DNA of 64,000 nucleotides from Xanthomonas vasicola (GCF_000772705.2 NZ_JSBW02000048.1:1-64000); one strand, 5' to 3'. Counted from the first letter of the stretch, positions 52,177 through 63,607 are shown. Made by a program: numbers and translations. Notes: generated from the letters alone by a model not told the origin.

Positions 52177-53453
52177 TGGGCACCTCCTGCGGAGGTGTGA
52201 ATCGGGAGTCGGGAATCGGGAATCGTGTAAAGCTGAGCGCCAGCGGCGACGGAAACTTGGTCGGGGCGCTTGTCTGCGTGCATCAATGTCTGTTCCTGCG
52301 GTTGTTCTGAGCTCTGCCCATTCCCCATTCCCGATTTACCACTCCCGGCCTCTTGAAGAATGATGTCGGCGATACGCTCGGCGGCGTCTGGTTTGGCCAG
52401 GGTGCGTGCAGCGTTGGCCATCGACAGGCGACGGACCGGGTCGGTGAGCAGGGTCTGCAACACCTGCTGCAAGCGCACTGCCAGGCTGTCGTCCTGCTTG
52501 AGCAGCACGGCGGCGTCGGCGCCGACCAGGTATTCGGCATTGCGGGTTTGATGGTCGTCGACGGCGGCGGCAAACGGCACCAGCACGCTGCCGACACCGG
52601 CGGCGCACAACTCGGCCAGCGTGGATGCGCCGGCGCGGCACACGACCAGATCGGCCCACGCATAGGCGGCGGCCATGTCGGCGATAAAGGGCTCGACACT
52701 GGCGTTGACGCTGGCCTGCGTGTACGCCGCTTCGGCTTCGGCACGCAGCTTTTCGCCGCACTGATGGCGCACGTCGACCTCCGGATGACCGAGTGCGGCC
52801 AGCGCTGTCGGCACCGCCTGATTCAACACGCGCGCGCCTTGGCTTCCACCCAGCACCAGCACGCGCACCGGGCCAGTGCGGCCGACCAAACGGTTCGCCG
52901 GCGCAGGCAGTGCGGCGATTTCTGCGCGCACCGGGTTGCCTACCGCTTCTTCGCCAGCGAAGCTGCCGGGGAATCCCGTCAGCACGCGGCGCGCAAAACG
53001 CGACAACACCTTATTGGTCATGCCAGGTGCGCGATTTTGTTCGTGCACCAGCAACGGCGCACCAAGCAAGCGCGCAGCCAGGCCGCCCGGGCCGGCGGCA
53101 AAGCCGCCAAAACTGATCACCGCACGCGGCTGACGCTTGCGCAGCACAAAGCCGGCGGCGCGCACCGCGCGCATCACCCGCACCGGCGCACCAAGCAACT
53201 TCACCACGCCTTTGCCGCGCAGGCCGCTGATGGCCAGCGTATCGATTGGAATATCGTGCTGCGGTACCAGACGGGCTTCCATGGCGCCATCGGCACCCAG
53301 CCAGGTCACCGGCACGCCGCGTGCACGCAACACCTTGGCCACGGCCAGTCCCGGGAAGATATGCCCACCGGTGCCGCCCGCCAGAATCATCACTGGGCGA
53401 ACTCCCGCGAATGGATGCGCGGCAGTTTGCGAGGGATGCGCAGCAACGCTCAC
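52173..53453 (-). CDS. murG: UDP-GlcNAc transferase MurG (lipid II synthesis) with a repeat-derived tail
   Basis: The 426-residue peripheral membrane glycosyltransferase converts lipid I to lipid II. The conserved core runs from [20 protein letters not shown] through [19 protein letters not shown] and [19 protein letters not shown] to [20 protein letters not shown]. The normal family end is near [11 protein letters not shown]. About 57 more residues follow ([13 protein letters not shown] to [17 protein letters not shown]), encoded by the palindromic GGGAATC repeat at the junction. The start is GTG 53453, which overlaps the ftsW stop as GTGA. The upstream in-frame stretch is a shadow of ftsW. 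Confidence 0.94.
   Translation of the reverse strand: MSVAAHPSQTAAHPFAGVRPVMILAGGTGGHIFPGLAVAKVLRARGVPVTWLGADGAMEARLVPQHDIPIDTLAISGLRGKGVVKLLGAPVRVMRAVRAAGFVLRKRQPRAVISFGGFAAGPGGLAARLLGAPLLVHEQNRAPGMTNKVLSRFARRVLTGFPGSFAGEEAVGNPVRAEIAALPAPANRLVGRTGPVRVLVLGGSQGARVLNQAVPTALAALGHPEVDVRHQCGEKLRAEAEAAYTQASVNASVEPFIADMAAAYAWADLVVCRAGASTLAELCAAGVGSVLVPFAAAVDDHQTRNAEYLVGADAAVLLKQDDSLAVRLQQVLQTLLTDPVRRLSMANAARTLAKPDAAERIADIILQEAGSGKSGMGNGQSSEQPQEQTLMHADKRPDQVSVAAGAQLYTIPDSRLPIHTSAGGAQ
52181..52197 (-). promoter_or_regulatory. Hairpin sequestering the murC ribosome binding site
   Basis: In the mRNA, CACCUCC-GCA-GGAGGUG forms a perfect 7-base stem with a 3-base loop. The second arm is the murC Shine-Dalgarno sequence and ends four bases before the GUG start. 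The same bases encode the last residues of MurG (TSAGGA). Ribosomes finishing murG would melt the stem, which is the layout of translational coupling. Confidence 0.6.
52200..52348. repeat. GGGAATC-type palindromic repeat inside the murG 3' end
   Basis: One arm (ATCGGGAGTCGGGAATCGGG, from 52201) and the diverged inverse arm (CCCATTCCCCATTCCCGATT, from 52318) bracket about 90 bases. The element lies wholly in the murG reading frame and encodes most of its C-terminal extension. Confidence 0.7.
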
Positions 53454-54744
53454 GCAATCCTCCCAAACGTCGGCTCCACACGCGGCTGCATGCGGCTGGT
53501 GCCGCGCAGGATCGCAGAGGCCGGTGCCACGGGGGCCGCGGCAGCTGGTGCCGCTGCCACAGGCGCGGGTGCAGCAGCAGTTTCGCCCTGCGGCGACAAC
53601 TTGCTGCGCAAGCGCTCTGCACGATCCATTTCGTAGGACACGCGCAGCAACAGGCCAATCGCCACACAGGTCATCAGCACCGACGAACCGCCGGAGGAGA
53701 TCAATGGCAGGGTCAGGCCCTTGGTCGGCAGGATGCCCAGGTTGACGCCAATCGACACAAAACTCTGCATCGCGATCCACAGGCCGATGCCGAAGGCGAT
53801 GTAGCCGGAGAAATGCCGCTTCATTTCCACGCAGCGCATGCCCAGCCAGAACGCGCGGCCGACCAGCAGCGCATACAGCGCGACCACACCGCAGACGCCG
53901 ATGAAACCGAGTTCTTCGGCAATGACCGAGAAGATGAAGTCGGTATGCGATTCGGGCAGGTAATTGAGCTTCTGCACCGATGCACCTAAGCCTACGCCGG
54001 TCCACTGGCCGCGGCCGACCGCCATCAGGGCGTTCGACAACTGATAGCCGGAGCCGAGCTGGTCGGCCCACGGGTCCAGGAACGAGGTGATGCGACGCAG
54101 GCGATACGGCTCCAGGATCGCGATGAAGGCGAAGATCGGCAGCCCGATCACGATCGGCATCGACATGCGCGGCAGGTTCACGCCGCCCAGCACCAGCATG
54201 CCGGCGGTAATCGCCAGCAACAGCGTGGACGAGCCGAAGTCCGGCTGCATCAGCAACAGGCCGACCAGTGCGATCGCAACGCCCAGCGGCTTGAGCATCG
54301 CCGGCCAGGTGGCGTTGACCTCATCGCGGAAGCGCACCAGGTAGCTGGACAGCCACACGATGTAGAGCACCTTGACCGCTTCCACGGTCTGGAATTTCGA
54401 CACGCCCAGATTGATCCAGCGCTTGGCGCCGTTGACGCTGCTGCCCAGCCCCGGCACGAATACCACCATCAGCAGGCCGAAGCAGGCCAGCAACAACACC
54501 TGGTTGTATTGCTCGATGGTCTTGAGCTCGGTGCGCATCGCCCAGAACGCCAGACCAACGCCGATACCCAGGAACAGCAGGTGGCGGGTCAGGTAATAGA
54601 ACGGGTTGTCGGACAGCTCGATCGAGCTGGATGCCACCATCACCACGCCCAGCGAGGCGAGCGTGGCCGCGGCCCCGAGCAGCCACGGATCGTAGCGGCC
54701 GCCGATGGCGTCCAGTCGTGTGGCTTGGCGGGACATGTCGTTCA

Positions 54745-54745
<1 letters not shown>
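53450..54745 (-). CDS. ftsW: Peptidoglycan glycosyltransferase FtsW
   Basis: The 431-residue SEDS-family polytopic membrane protein polymerises septal glycan with FtsI. Ten hydrophobic segments can be traced. SEDS signatures include [20 protein letters not shown], the catalytic Asp region [35 protein letters not shown] and the end motif [20 protein letters not shown]. The C-terminal tail after [10 protein letters not shown] is an Ala/Pro-rich linker. The start at 54745 overlaps the mraY stop (TGATG). murD, normally located here, is absent. Confidence 0.95.
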
Positions 54746-55819
<1,074 letters not shown>

Positions 55820-55830
<11 letters not shown>

Positions 55831-57331
55831 GGGATGCGCCCTCCGCAGATGCGAGCAGCGCGGTGACGACGCGGTCCATCGCGCTACCGCGCGAGCCCTT
55901 CACCAGGATCGTGATGGAGGCGGCACCCGAAAGAGCGGCCGTGGACGGCGATTGCTGTTGGTGAATCACTGCATGTTCCTGCGTATTTCCTGATGCGTGT
56001 TGCTGTGTGCGTGTTTCCCGGCTGGCGGCATCGAACAGATCCGCCTGCAGGGCGTCGATCAACTCGGCATGGGTGGCGAACACGCGGCCTCCTTCGCCAA
56101 ATGCCTGCGCCGCGGCGGCGCTGAGCTCGCCCAGCGCGTAGAGCCGCTGCAGCTTGGCCGCACGTGCGCGACGTCCGGCAGCGGCGTGCAATGCGACACC
56201 TTCGGCACCGAGCTCGCGCATGTCGCCGAGCACCAGCCAGCCGTCGCCCGGTGCGGCGGCCAAAGCGTCGATGGCCGCATCCAGCGAGCCGGGGTTGGCG
56301 TTGTAGCTGTCGTCGATCAGCACCGCGCCACTCGGCAAGGTCTGTGCAATTTGCCGACCGGCCACCGGATGCGCCTGTGCCAGACCGGCCGCGATCACCG
56401 GCAAGGCGATACCGGCACCGAGTGCCAGACCGGTTGCCGCCAAGGCGTTGAGCACGTTGTGCCGGCCCGGCAACGGCAGCGCAACCTGCGCCTCGCCCTG
56501 CGGGGTCACCAAGGTGAACTGCGCAGCACCAGCCTGCAGTTGCAGCTGACGCGCCGAGATATCGGCACTGATCTGCAAGCCGTAGCGCAAGATGCGACGT
56601 CCCTGCACCGGCTGCGCCTGCAACTGCTGCTCGAACCACATGCCAAACGCGTCATCGGCATTGATCACGGCCACGCCATCGGCGGGCAGCGCGGTGTAGA
56701 TGGCGCCCTTGGTCTGTGCAACGCCGAGCAAGCTGCCCAGACGCTCAAGATGGGCAGGCGCGATGTTGTTGACCAGCGCGACATGGGGCTGCGCGATATC
56801 GGTAAGATAGGCGATATCGCCCGGCTTGCCGGCGCCCATTTCGTAGATCGCAAAATCCGCATCGTCAGGCGCGGCAATCACCGCCAGCGGCAGGCCGATC
56901 TCGTTATTGCGGTTGCCCGGCGTGGCGTACACGGTGGTGCCATCCACGCGCCCGGCTTCCTGCAGGATCGAGAGCAGCAGCGCCTTGACGCTGGTCTTGC
57001 CGTTGGAGCCGGTCAGCGCAAGCACGCGTGTGGCGCGGTCGCGCTGCATACCGGCAGCAACCCGCGCCAATGCCAGCTCGGTGTTTTCCACCACCACCTG
57101 CGGCACGCTCAGCGCCGGCAGCAGGCGATCCACCAGCAATCCGCTGGCACCGTGCGCGACGGCGTCGGCGGCAAAGTCGTGCCCATCAAAACGCTCACCG
57201 CGCAGCGCGATATACAGGCTGCCATTGGCGAGCGTGCGGGTGTCGTTGCCCACCGCATCGATCATGGCGTCGTCGCCATGCAGCTCGCCACCGGCCCAAT
57301 GCGCAATCAACGACAGTGGAGTGAGCTTCAT
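55820..57331 (-). CDS. murF: UDP-MurNAc-tripeptide--D-alanyl-D-alanine ligase
   Basis: The 503-residue Mur ligase adds D-Ala-D-Ala. The P-loop [58 protein letters not shown] and [16 protein letters not shown] are present. The length exceeds the usual 450 or so. Much of the excess is a polar Gln/His-rich insert ([20 protein letters not shown] and following) of roughly 35 residues just before [17 protein letters not shown]. The start overlaps the murE stop by four bases. Confidence 0.95.
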
Positions 57332-58815
57332 GGGCGCACTCCCAGCACGGTGCGCGGCAGCAGCGCCTGCGCCGCCACGATGGCGTCGTCGAAGGCATGC
57401 CGCACGCCGGCAACTTCCTGGTATGGCTCATGCCCCTTGCCGGCGATCAACACGATGTCGGACGCGCTGGCCATGCCGATGGCCTGATGGATCGCAGCAG
57501 CGCGGTCACGCTGCACGATGGCGGCATCCGGGCGCGCGAAGCCGCGCAGGATATCGGCCACGATCGCGTCGCCATTTTCGCCACGCGGGTTGTCGTCGGT
57601 GACGATGGCCACGTCGGCGTTGAGTTCTGCAATCGCCGCCATCTGCGGGCGCTTGCCGGTGTCGCGTTCGCCGCCGCAGCCGAACACGCAGATCAGCCGG
57701 TCCTGCGCATGCGAACGCAGGCTGCTTAATGCCTGTTCCAGCGCATCGGGCGTGTGCGCGTAATCAACCACCACCAACGGTGCGCCATGTGCGCCACCGA
57801 GCCGATTCATGCGGCCATGGATCGGCTGCAACTGGCCAAGCACAGTGGCGATCTGCGCAGGTGCAGTCTCCAGCGCCCACAACGCGCCAGCCACCGCCAA
57901 TAGGTTGTCCACGTTGAAGCGGCCCAGCAGCGGCGAATGCACCGGATGCACTTCGCCTTGGATATTCAGCGCGAAGTTGATGCCGTTGTGGTCCAGCTGC
58001 AGTGCCTGCGCGCTCACGCTGGCATCGGCCTGCGCGCGCGAGCTCACACCGATTGCACGCAGTGCGGGATCGAGCGAGGCGAACAGCGTGCGGCCAAAGG
58101 CATCGTCCAGATTCACCACCGCCGCTTTCAAGCCAGCGCGGGTGAACAGCTTGGCCTTCGCAGCGCCGTACTGCGCCATGTCACCGTGGTAATCGAGATG
58201 ATCGCGGGTGAGATTGGTGAACACCGCGACATCGAAATGCACGGCATCCACGCGGCCCTGATCGAGCGCGTGCGAGCTGACTTCCATTGCCACCGCCTGC
58301 GCACCCTCATCGCGCAACTGCGCCAGCAACGCATGCGTGGGCAGCACCAGCGGCGTGGTGAAACCGGTCGGCACGGCCGCGCCATACAGACCGACGCCCA
58401 GGGTGCCGAGCGTGCCGGTGGGTGTCCCGAGCAGCGTCAGCGCCTGCGCCAGCAACTGCACGGTGGAGGTCTTGCCGTTGGTACCAGTGACGCCAACCAT
58501 CCGCATCGCATGCGACGGCCGGCCATGAAATTGATCGGCCATCACGCCAAGGCGCGCGCGCAGACCGGGCACGGCAATCGCATCGGCCGGGACCGGCATA
58601 CCGTCTGGAGCCGGAGGCTCGAACAACACCGCACCCGCACCATTGGCGCGCGCCTGTTCGACAAAGCCCAGGCCATGCGCACCGAAGCCGGCGATCGCCA
58701 CGAACGCATCGCCCGGAGCCACCACACGGCTATCCATCACCAGACCGGAGACCTGCACGTCGTGCGGCAGTGCCACGTCCGGCAGCAACTGCGAGAGCGC
58801 CATGGAGCGGCTCAT
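57328..58815 (-). CDS. murE: UDP-MurNAc-L-Ala-D-Glu--meso-diaminopimelate ligase
   Basis: The 495-residue Mur ligase adds the third stem residue. The P-loop is [20 protein letters not shown], with [20 protein letters not shown] and [12 protein letters not shown]. The diaminopimelate-specificity motif [13 protein letters not shown] is intact, so meso-DAP and not lysine is predicted. The C-terminal GKGHEPYQE is conserved. It overlaps the ftsI stop by four bases and the murF start by four bases. Confidence 0.96.
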   Translation of the reverse strand: MSRSMALSQLLPDVALPHDVQVSGLVMDSRVVAPGDAFVAIAGFGAHGLGFVEQARANGAGAVLFEPPAPDGMPVPADAIAVPGLRARLGVMADQFHGRPSHAMRMVGVTGTNGKTSTVQLLAQALTLLGTPTGTLGTLGVGLYGAAVPTGFTTPLVLPTHALLAQLRDEGAQAVAMEVSSHALDQGRVDAVHFDVAVFTNLTRDHLDYHGDMAQYGAAKAKLFTRAGLKAAVVNLDDAFGRTLFASLDPALRAIGVSSRAQADASVSAQALQLDHNGINFALNIQGEVHPVHSPLLGRFNVDNLLAVAGALWALETAPAQIATVLGQLQPIHGRMNRLGGAHGAPLVVVDYAHTPDALEQALSSLRSHAQDRLICVFGCGGERDTGKRPQMAAIAELNADVAIVTDDNPRGENGDAIVADILRGFARPDAAIVQRDRAAAIHQAIGMASASDIVLIAGKGHEPYQEVAGVRHAFDDAIVAAQALLPRTVLGVRP

Positions 58816-60680
58816 TGGCGGCTCTCCTGCAACGGCGCAGGCTGCGCTGGCGCGTTGGCCGGCGGTGGTGCCACTGCGGTCGGAATGCCGGCAGACACTT
58901 CGTCCACAGGGTCCGGCACCAGCGCCGGATCCAGATCGGCCGGCTGCGGCTTGACCGTGGGCTGACCCGTTTTACCGGCAGCTTGCGCGGCCAGCCACGA
59001 TTGGATGTCGTCCGGCGGCACGTCCATCAAGCGCAGCGCGCCTTCCATCACGCGGTGGAAGACCGGCGCCGACACCAGGCCGCCGTAGTACACCTTGCCC
59101 TGCGGATCGTTGATCACGATGACGGTGGCAAAGCGCGGGCGCGTGGCCGGCACCAGGCCGGCGAACAGCGCGTTGTAATGCCCGCGCTCGTAGCCGTTGG
59201 CGCCATTCTTGCGCGCGGTACCGGTCTTGCCGGCCACGTGATACCCCAGAATCGCCGCGCCCTTGGCGCCGCCTTGGGTGACCACGGTTTCCATCATGTC
59301 GATGACCTGGCGCGCCACTTCCGGCGTGATCACCTGACGGGTTTCGTTGTGCTGGCCGCGCACGAACGTCGGCGGCGTGAGCTTGCCGCCGTTGCCGAGC
59401 GTGGCGTATGCCTGCGCAATCTGCAGCGGTGTCACCGACAAGCCGTAGCCATACGACATCGTGGTCTTGGACGGGCCGCTCCAGCGTGCCGGCTGCAACA
59501 CCACACCGGCCGATTCGCCGGGAAAACCGCTATGCGGCGCGCTGCCGTAACCGAAGTTGCGGATCGACTGATAAAAGGTCTGGTCCGGCACCTTGGCGGC
59601 GATCTTGGCCGCGCCGATGTTCGAGCTGCGGGTGATCACGCCGGTGACGTTGAGCACACCGTTGTTGCGCGGCACATCGCGAATGGTGAAGCGCCCCACC
59701 GACATGTAGCCGGGGTTGGTGTCGATGATGGTGTCTTTGGTCACCACGCCGGCCGTCAGCGCGGTGGCCACGGTCAGCGGCTTCATCGTCGAACCCGGCT
59801 CGACCAGATCGGTGACCGCGCGGTTGCGGCGCGCCGACGGGTTGATGCCGGTGACCGAATTCGGGTTGTAGGTGGGCAGGTTGACCATCGCCAGCACTTC
59901 GCCGGTGGCCACATCCATCACCACCATCGAACCGCCGGCCGCGTTGTTTTCGACCAAGGCGTTTCGTAGTTCCTTGTAAGCAAGAAACTGGATGCGGCGG
60001 TCGATGCTCAGCGTCAGGTCCTTGCCCGGCTGCGCCGGACGCACCAGGTCCACACTTTCCACGATGGCGCCGCGCGCATCGCGCACCACCTTCTTGGAAC
60101 CGGGCTTGCCGCGCAGCCATTCGTCGAACGCAAGTTCGAGACCTTCCTGGCCGCGGTCGTCGATGTTGGTGAAGCCCAGCACGTGGGCCATCGCCTCGCC
60201 TTGCGGATAGAAGCGACGGAACTCGCGCTGCGAGAACACGCCCGGAATCTTCAGATCGACAATCGCATGCGCCTTGTCCGGGTTGATCCGGCGCTGCAGG
60301 TACATGAATTCCTTGCCGGCCTTCTGCGCCAGCTTGGCGTTCAATTCATCCAGCGGCTGTCCGAGCGCCTTGGCCAGTTCGGGAATGCGGTCCGGGTTAC
60401 GCAGCAGTTCCTGCGGATTGACCCAGATCGATTCCACCGGCGTGGACACCGCCAGCGGCTCGCCGTTGCGGTCGGTGATCATGCCGCGCGAGGTGGCGAT
60501 GGGCAGTTCGCGCAGGTAACGCGCTTCGCCCTGACGCTGATAGAAATCGCGATTAACCAGCTGCACGAACGCGGCGCGCCCGATCAGCGTCACCGAGCAC
60601 AGGCCCAACGCGATGCCGACCAGGGTCAGGCGACCACGGAGATTGAAATTGCTGCGGGGGCGGTTGCGGCCGGCCTTCAC
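58812..60680 (-). CDS. ftsI: Penicillin-binding protein 3 (FtsI), septal transpeptidase
   Basis: The 622-residue bitopic protein has a membrane helix ([20 protein letters not shown], residues 19-38), a pedestal domain with [20 protein letters not shown] and a transpeptidase domain. The active-site motifs are SxxK ([11 protein letters not shown]), SxN ([11 protein letters not shown]) and KTG ([12 protein letters not shown]). A Pro-rich C-terminal tail of about 60 residues follows. The start is GTG 60680 behind GGGAGGTGCGCG, a strong ribosome binding site. Confidence 0.96.
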   Translation of the reverse strand: MKAGRNRPRSNFNLRGRLTLVGIALGLCSVTLIGRAAFVQLVNRDFYQRQGEARYLRELPIATSRGMITDRNGEPLAVSTPVESIWVNPQELLRNPDRIPELAKALGQPLDELNAKLAQKAGKEFMYLQRRINPDKAHAIVDLKIPGVFSQREFRRFYPQGEAMAHVLGFTNIDDRGQEGLELAFDEWLRGKPGSKKVVRDARGAIVESVDLVRPAQPGKDLTLSIDRRIQFLAYKELRNALVENNAAGGSMVVMDVATGEVLAMVNLPTYNPNSVTGINPSARRNRAVTDLVEPGSTMKPLTVATALTAGVVTKDTIIDTNPGYMSVGRFTIRDVPRNNGVLNVTGVITRSSNIGAAKIAAKVPDQTFYQSIRNFGYGSAPHSGFPGESAGVVLQPARWSGPSKTTMSYGYGLSVTPLQIAQAYATLGNGGKLTPPTFVRGQHNETRQVITPEVARQVIDMMETVVTQGGAKGAAILGYHVAGKTGTARKNGANGYERGHYNALFAGLVPATRPRFATVIVINDPQGKVYYGGLVSAPVFHRVMEGALRLMDVPPDDIQSWLAAQAAGKTGQPTVKPQPADLDPALVPDPVDEVSAGIPTAVAPPPANAPAQPAPLQESRQ

Positions 60681-60739
60681 CGCGCACCTCCCGCTGCGCA
60701 GCTGCGCCGTGCAAAGCGGCTGTGCTGCTGATTGGTCAT
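60677..60739 (-). CDS. 20-residue mini-ORF linking ftsL and ftsI
   Basis: ATG 60739 overlaps the ftsL stop (ATGA) and its TGA overlaps the ftsI GTG start (GTGA). The 20-residue product begins [12 protein letters not shown]. Its codons contain the ftsI ribosome binding site. It fills the 55-base gap so that ribosomes can pass from ftsL to ftsI without leaving. Translation is inferred only from the two overlaps; the peptide itself need not have a function. Confidence 0.3.
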   Translation of the reverse strand: MTNQQHSRFARRSCAAGGAR

Positions 60740-60999
60740 GGGCGCACCACCACGATGTCGTTGGTCTCCGGGAACTTCATCCCGATGCGCGCACGCGCGA
60801 CCTGATCGACCCGGTTGCTTTCCGCCCACGTGGCCTGCTCCAGCTGCAGCCGGCCGAATTCGATATTCAATTCGTCGCGCGTGTGCTCGAGCTTGGACAA
60901 CTGCACGAACAGCTTGCGATGCATGTGGCGCATGTACACGACACCGATCGCCGAGGCGATGCTGCAGGCAAGCAGCACGATGAGCAGCAAGCGGCTCAT
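60736..60999 (-). CDS. ftsL: Cell division protein FtsL
   Basis: The 87-residue bitopic divisome protein has an N-terminal membrane helix ([20 protein letters not shown], residues 4-23) followed by a leucine-zipper-like coiled coil ([20 protein letters not shown], then [12 protein letters not shown]). It ends with the conserved [19 protein letters not shown]. It partners FtsQ and FtsB to activate FtsWI. It overlaps the rsmH stop by four bases. Confidence 0.93.
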   Translation of the reverse strand: MSRLLLIVLLACSIASAIGVVYMRHMHRKLFVQLSKLEHTRDELNIEFGRLQLEQATWAESNRVDQVARARIGMKFPETNDIVVVRP

Positions 61000-62072
61000 G
61001 CGGCGCCACCGTTCGGTGACGCCGGGAATCGGGAATCGGGAGTCGAGAATCGGGAAGCAGCGGCGCTCCTGCCGTCCCCCATTCCCGATTCCTCATTTCC
61101 CATTCCCAGCTTCTCCGCCACCCGCAATACCGCACTGCGTGCACGCGGATTGACGTTCAATTCGGCGTCGTCGGCCTTGATCGCACCGCTCACCAGCTGC
61201 AGTGTCGGCACGAACGGCTGCGCTTCGGGCAGGCGGCGATTGCTCGGCGGGGCCTTGGCGTAGCGGGCCATGAATTGCTTGACGATGCGGTCTTCCAGCG
61301 AATGGAAGCTGATCACCGCCAGACGGCCGCCGGGCTTGAGCGCGGCCAGCGCTGCATCCAGGCCGGCTTCCAGATCGTCGAGTTCGCGGTTGATGTAGAT
61401 GCGGATCGCTTGAAAGCTGCGTGTCGCCGGGTGGGTCTTGCTGTCGCCGCGCGGCATCACCGAGGCAATCAGGTCGGCCAGTTGCGCGGTACGCAGCAAC
61501 GGCTGTTCGGCGCGGCGCGCCACGATGGCACGCGCGATGCGGCGGCTCTGGCGTTCTTCGCCATAGGTCCACAGCACATCGGCGATCTCGCGGTCGCTGG
61601 CATGCGCCAGCCACTCAGCCGCGCTCTGGCCGCTGTCCGGATCCATGCGCATGTCCAGCGGGCCGTCCTTGCCGAAACTGAAACCGCGCCCGGCCACGTC
61701 CAGCTGCGGCGAAGACACACCCAGATCCAGCAGGATGCCGTCGACGGTTGCCGCAGCAACCACTTGACCGAGCCCGGCGAAACTGCCGCGATGGATGGAC
61801 ACGCGCGCATCGCCACCGAACGTCTGTTCGGCCACTGCGATCGCTTCGGGGTCCTTGTCCATCACCAGCAGTCGACCTCCCGGGCCAAGATGTTCCAGCA
61901 CACCGCGTGCGTGTCCGCCACGCCCGAACGTGCCATCGAGATAGGTTCCGTTTTCGGTCACTTGCAGGCCATCCAGCACCTGCGTGTACAGCACCGGCAC
62001 ATGGGCCGCCGGGGACTGCGACACCGGGTGACCGGGCTGCGCTTCACCGCGCATCCGGGCACCCCGGCTCAC
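60996..62072 (-). CDS. rsmH: 16S rRNA m4C1402 methyltransferase RsmH (MraW) with a repeat-derived tail
   Basis: The 358-residue SAM-dependent enzyme N4-methylates C1402 of 16S rRNA. Motifs are [73 protein letters not shown] and [16 protein letters not shown]. The usual family end is [11 protein letters not shown]. Here about 36 further residues ([16 protein letters not shown] to [14 protein letters not shown]) are encoded by a GGGAATC palindromic repeat. The GTG start 62072 overlaps the mraZ stop as GTGA; ATG 62054 is possible. Confidence 0.94.
   Translation of the reverse strand: MSRGARMRGEAQPGHPVSQSPAAHVPVLYTQVLDGLQVTENGTYLDGTFGRGGHARGVLEHLGPGGRLLVMDKDPEAIAVAEQTFGGDARVSIHRGSFAGLGQVVAAATVDGILLDLGVSSPQLDVAGRGFSFGKDGPLDMRMDPDSGQSAAEWLAHASDREIADVLWTYGEERQSRRIARAIVARRAEQPLLRTAQLADLIASVMPRGDSKTHPATRSFQAIRIYINRELDDLEAGLDAALAALKPGGRLAVISFHSLEDRIVKQFMARYAKAPPSNRRLPEAQPFVPTLQLVSGAIKADDAELNVNPRARSAVLRVAEKLGMGNEESGMGDGRSAAASRFSTPDSRFPASPNGGAA
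61024..61107. repeat. GGGAATC-type palindromic repeat inside the rsmH 3' end
   Basis: Imperfect arms GGGAATCGGGAATCGGGAGT (from 61024) and CCCCCATTCCCGATTCC (from 61076) are joined by a short GC-rich centre. The unit lies in the rsmH frame, giving the GMGN...PDSRFP tail, and ends 25 bases before the ftsL start. Confidence 0.75.
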
Positions 62073-62515
62073 AACCTGAGATCGAGCAATTCATCGCCCA
62101 GATCCCCGTCAGACAATGTCTGTTGGATCAGTGCGCGATGTGCCTGCTCGCTCCACAGTTCGAACTTGTCGCCCATGCCCAGCAGCACGGCTTTTTTCTC
62201 GATGCCCACCGCGTTGCGGTGGCTGGCCGGGATGCTCAGACGGCCATTGGCGTCCAGCTCGAGCACGGCCGAAGAACCCACCAGTTTTTGCTGCAGCGTG
62301 CGGACTACGCGCTGGGTATTGGGCTTGGACATCACATCCTCGCGCACCCGCTCCCACTCCTTTTCCGCATACAGCCACAGGCATCCGGCTTCGAACGGGT
62401 TGTAGGTGAGGACCAGGCGGTTGCCGCTGACACGCGTGACGAGGTCGCGGTATGCAGTTGGCACCGCCATACGCCCCTTGTCGTCCACCGTGATGGCAGT
62501 CTCGCCCTGAAACAC
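62069..62515 (-). CDS. mraZ: Transcriptional regulator MraZ
   Basis: The 148-residue double-SpoVT/AbrB-fold DNA-binding protein is the first gene of the dcw cluster and in Escherichia coli represses it. The two repeats are visible: [20 protein letters not shown] with YRDLV, and [17 protein letters not shown] with [17 protein letters not shown] 62515 is chosen because it gives the family start (V/M)FQG... and GAGG lies about nine bases upstream. An in-frame TTG three codons earlier is less likely. It probably binds the repeat array just upstream. Confidence 0.93.
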   Translation of the reverse strand: MFQGETAITVDDKGRMAVPTAYRDLVTRVSGNRLVLTYNPFEAGCLWLYAEKEWERVREDVMSKPNTQRVVRTLQQKLVGSSAVLELDANGRLSIPASHRNAVGIEKKAVLLGMGDKFELWSEQAHRALIQQTLSDGDLGDELLDLRL

Positions 62516-62550
62516 CGAATGCAACCTCGAATACCCGCTGGGGGATCATT

Positions 62551-62623
62551 GAACCACGAAAAACCACAAAACACCTGGTTTTCCCTCCGTTGTCCACCTT
62601 AGCAGCGCGTCAAAGGTTGTCAA
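62551..62623 (-). promoter_or_regulatory. dcw promoter with a MraZ-box-like repeat array
   Basis: On the minus strand TTGACA (62623-62618), a 16-base spacer and TAAGGT (62601-62596) make a sigma-70-type promoter. Five GTGG-like tetrads begin at exact 10-base steps (plus-strand positions 554, 564, 574, 584 and 594 past 62000: CCAC, CCAC, CCTG, CCTC, CCAC), overlapping the -10 and start site. MraZ of other bacteria binds TGGG-type repeats at 10-base spacing, so this is a likely autoregulatory operator. Confidence 0.65.
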
Positions 62624-62839
62624 CAACTTTGAGGTCCATAAATCGCTAGTCGCATCAATGAGTTGCAGCACTCTTTAGAGACTTGTTCAAAGGTTATCCA
62701 CAAGTTGCTGTTTCGTCTCAGATTTTGAGATTGAACGGAAATTCAGGGGCGTGAAGGGCATGTAAACTCGGCCGCAGTCTCACTTCACATTGCGCCAGCT
62801 GCATACCTCAAATTGCGCAAACACGTAACAATTGGTGGC

Positions 62840-63607
62840 ATGTGCCTGGTCGCTCTTGCCTGGAAAGCTCACCCTCGCTGGCGCCTGCTGCTGGCGGGCA
62901 ACCGCGATGAATTCCACGAACGCCCCACCGCGGCGCTGGCGCAGTGGGCGGCACCGGCCGCCAACGTGCTGGCAGGTCGCGACCTGCGCTCTGGTGGCAG
63001 TTGGGTTGGCCTGGGTCAGGACGGCCGCGCTGCGGTGGTCACCAACGTGCGCGACCCACTTGCCACCGCCTCGGGGCGCTCGCGCGGGCATCTGATTGCG
63101 GACTATCTGTCCGGCAGCCTGGGCGCTACCGCATACGCCGACGCACTGGCCGGCGCCGCCCACGCGTTCCCACCTTTCAACCTGTTGCTATGCGACGCCG
63201 ACCGTTGCGAGCACCTCAGCAATCACCCGCCACTGGCGCGGCAACTGGCGGCGGGCGTCCATGGGATGTCGAACGGACCGCTGGACGCACTGTGGCCCAA
63301 GACCGCCGCACTGACCAACGTGCTGCGCCATTGGTGCGCAGACGGCGCTGAAGACCTGCAGCCGCTGTGGGCTGCACTGGGCAACCCAGCCATCGCCCCC
63401 GACGCTGCGCTACCGCAGACCGGCGTGGACCTGGCCACCGAACGCCTGCTCTCGGCCGCCTTCATCACCGGGCCCAGCTACGGCACCCGCGCCAGCACCA
63501 TCGTGGCGGTGGACCATCGCGGCCACGGCTTCATCCATGAGCGCCGCTTCGGCCCGAACGGGATTTTCCAGGGCCAGACAAGGCTGGCAATCCCCGGAAC
63601 GCTTTGA
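62840..63607 (+). CDS. NRDE-family (TANGO2-like) protein
   Basis: The 255-residue protein begins MCLVALAWKAHPRWRLLLAG and carries the diagnostic NRDEFHERPT motif at about residues 21-30. Further family segments are WVGLGQDGRAAVVTNVRDP, GVHGMSNGPLDALWPKT and the C-terminal YGTRASTIVAVDHRGHGFIH. An N-terminal nucleophile-type cysteine (Cys2) is typical, and the relation to human TANGO2 is known at family level only. ATG 62840 follows GGTGG. It is divergent from mraZ, with both promoters in the 324-base gap between them. Confidence 0.85.
   Translation: MCLVALAWKAHPRWRLLLAGNRDEFHERPTAALAQWAAPAANVLAGRDLRSGGSWVGLGQDGRAAVVTNVRDPLATASGRSRGHLIADYLSGSLGATAYADALAGAAHAFPPFNLLLCDADRCEHLSNHPPLARQLAAGVHGMSNGPLDALWPKTAALTNVLRHWCADGAEDLQPLWAALGNPAIAPDAALPQTGVDLATERLLSAAFITGPSYGTRASTIVAVDHRGHGFIHERRFGPNGIFQGQTRLAIPGTL

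Noticed and set aside
53454-54071. N-terminal extension of MurG by about 200 residues
   Set aside because: The extension is ftsW read in another frame; the GTG start overlapping the ftsW stop gives the normal MurG N-terminus.
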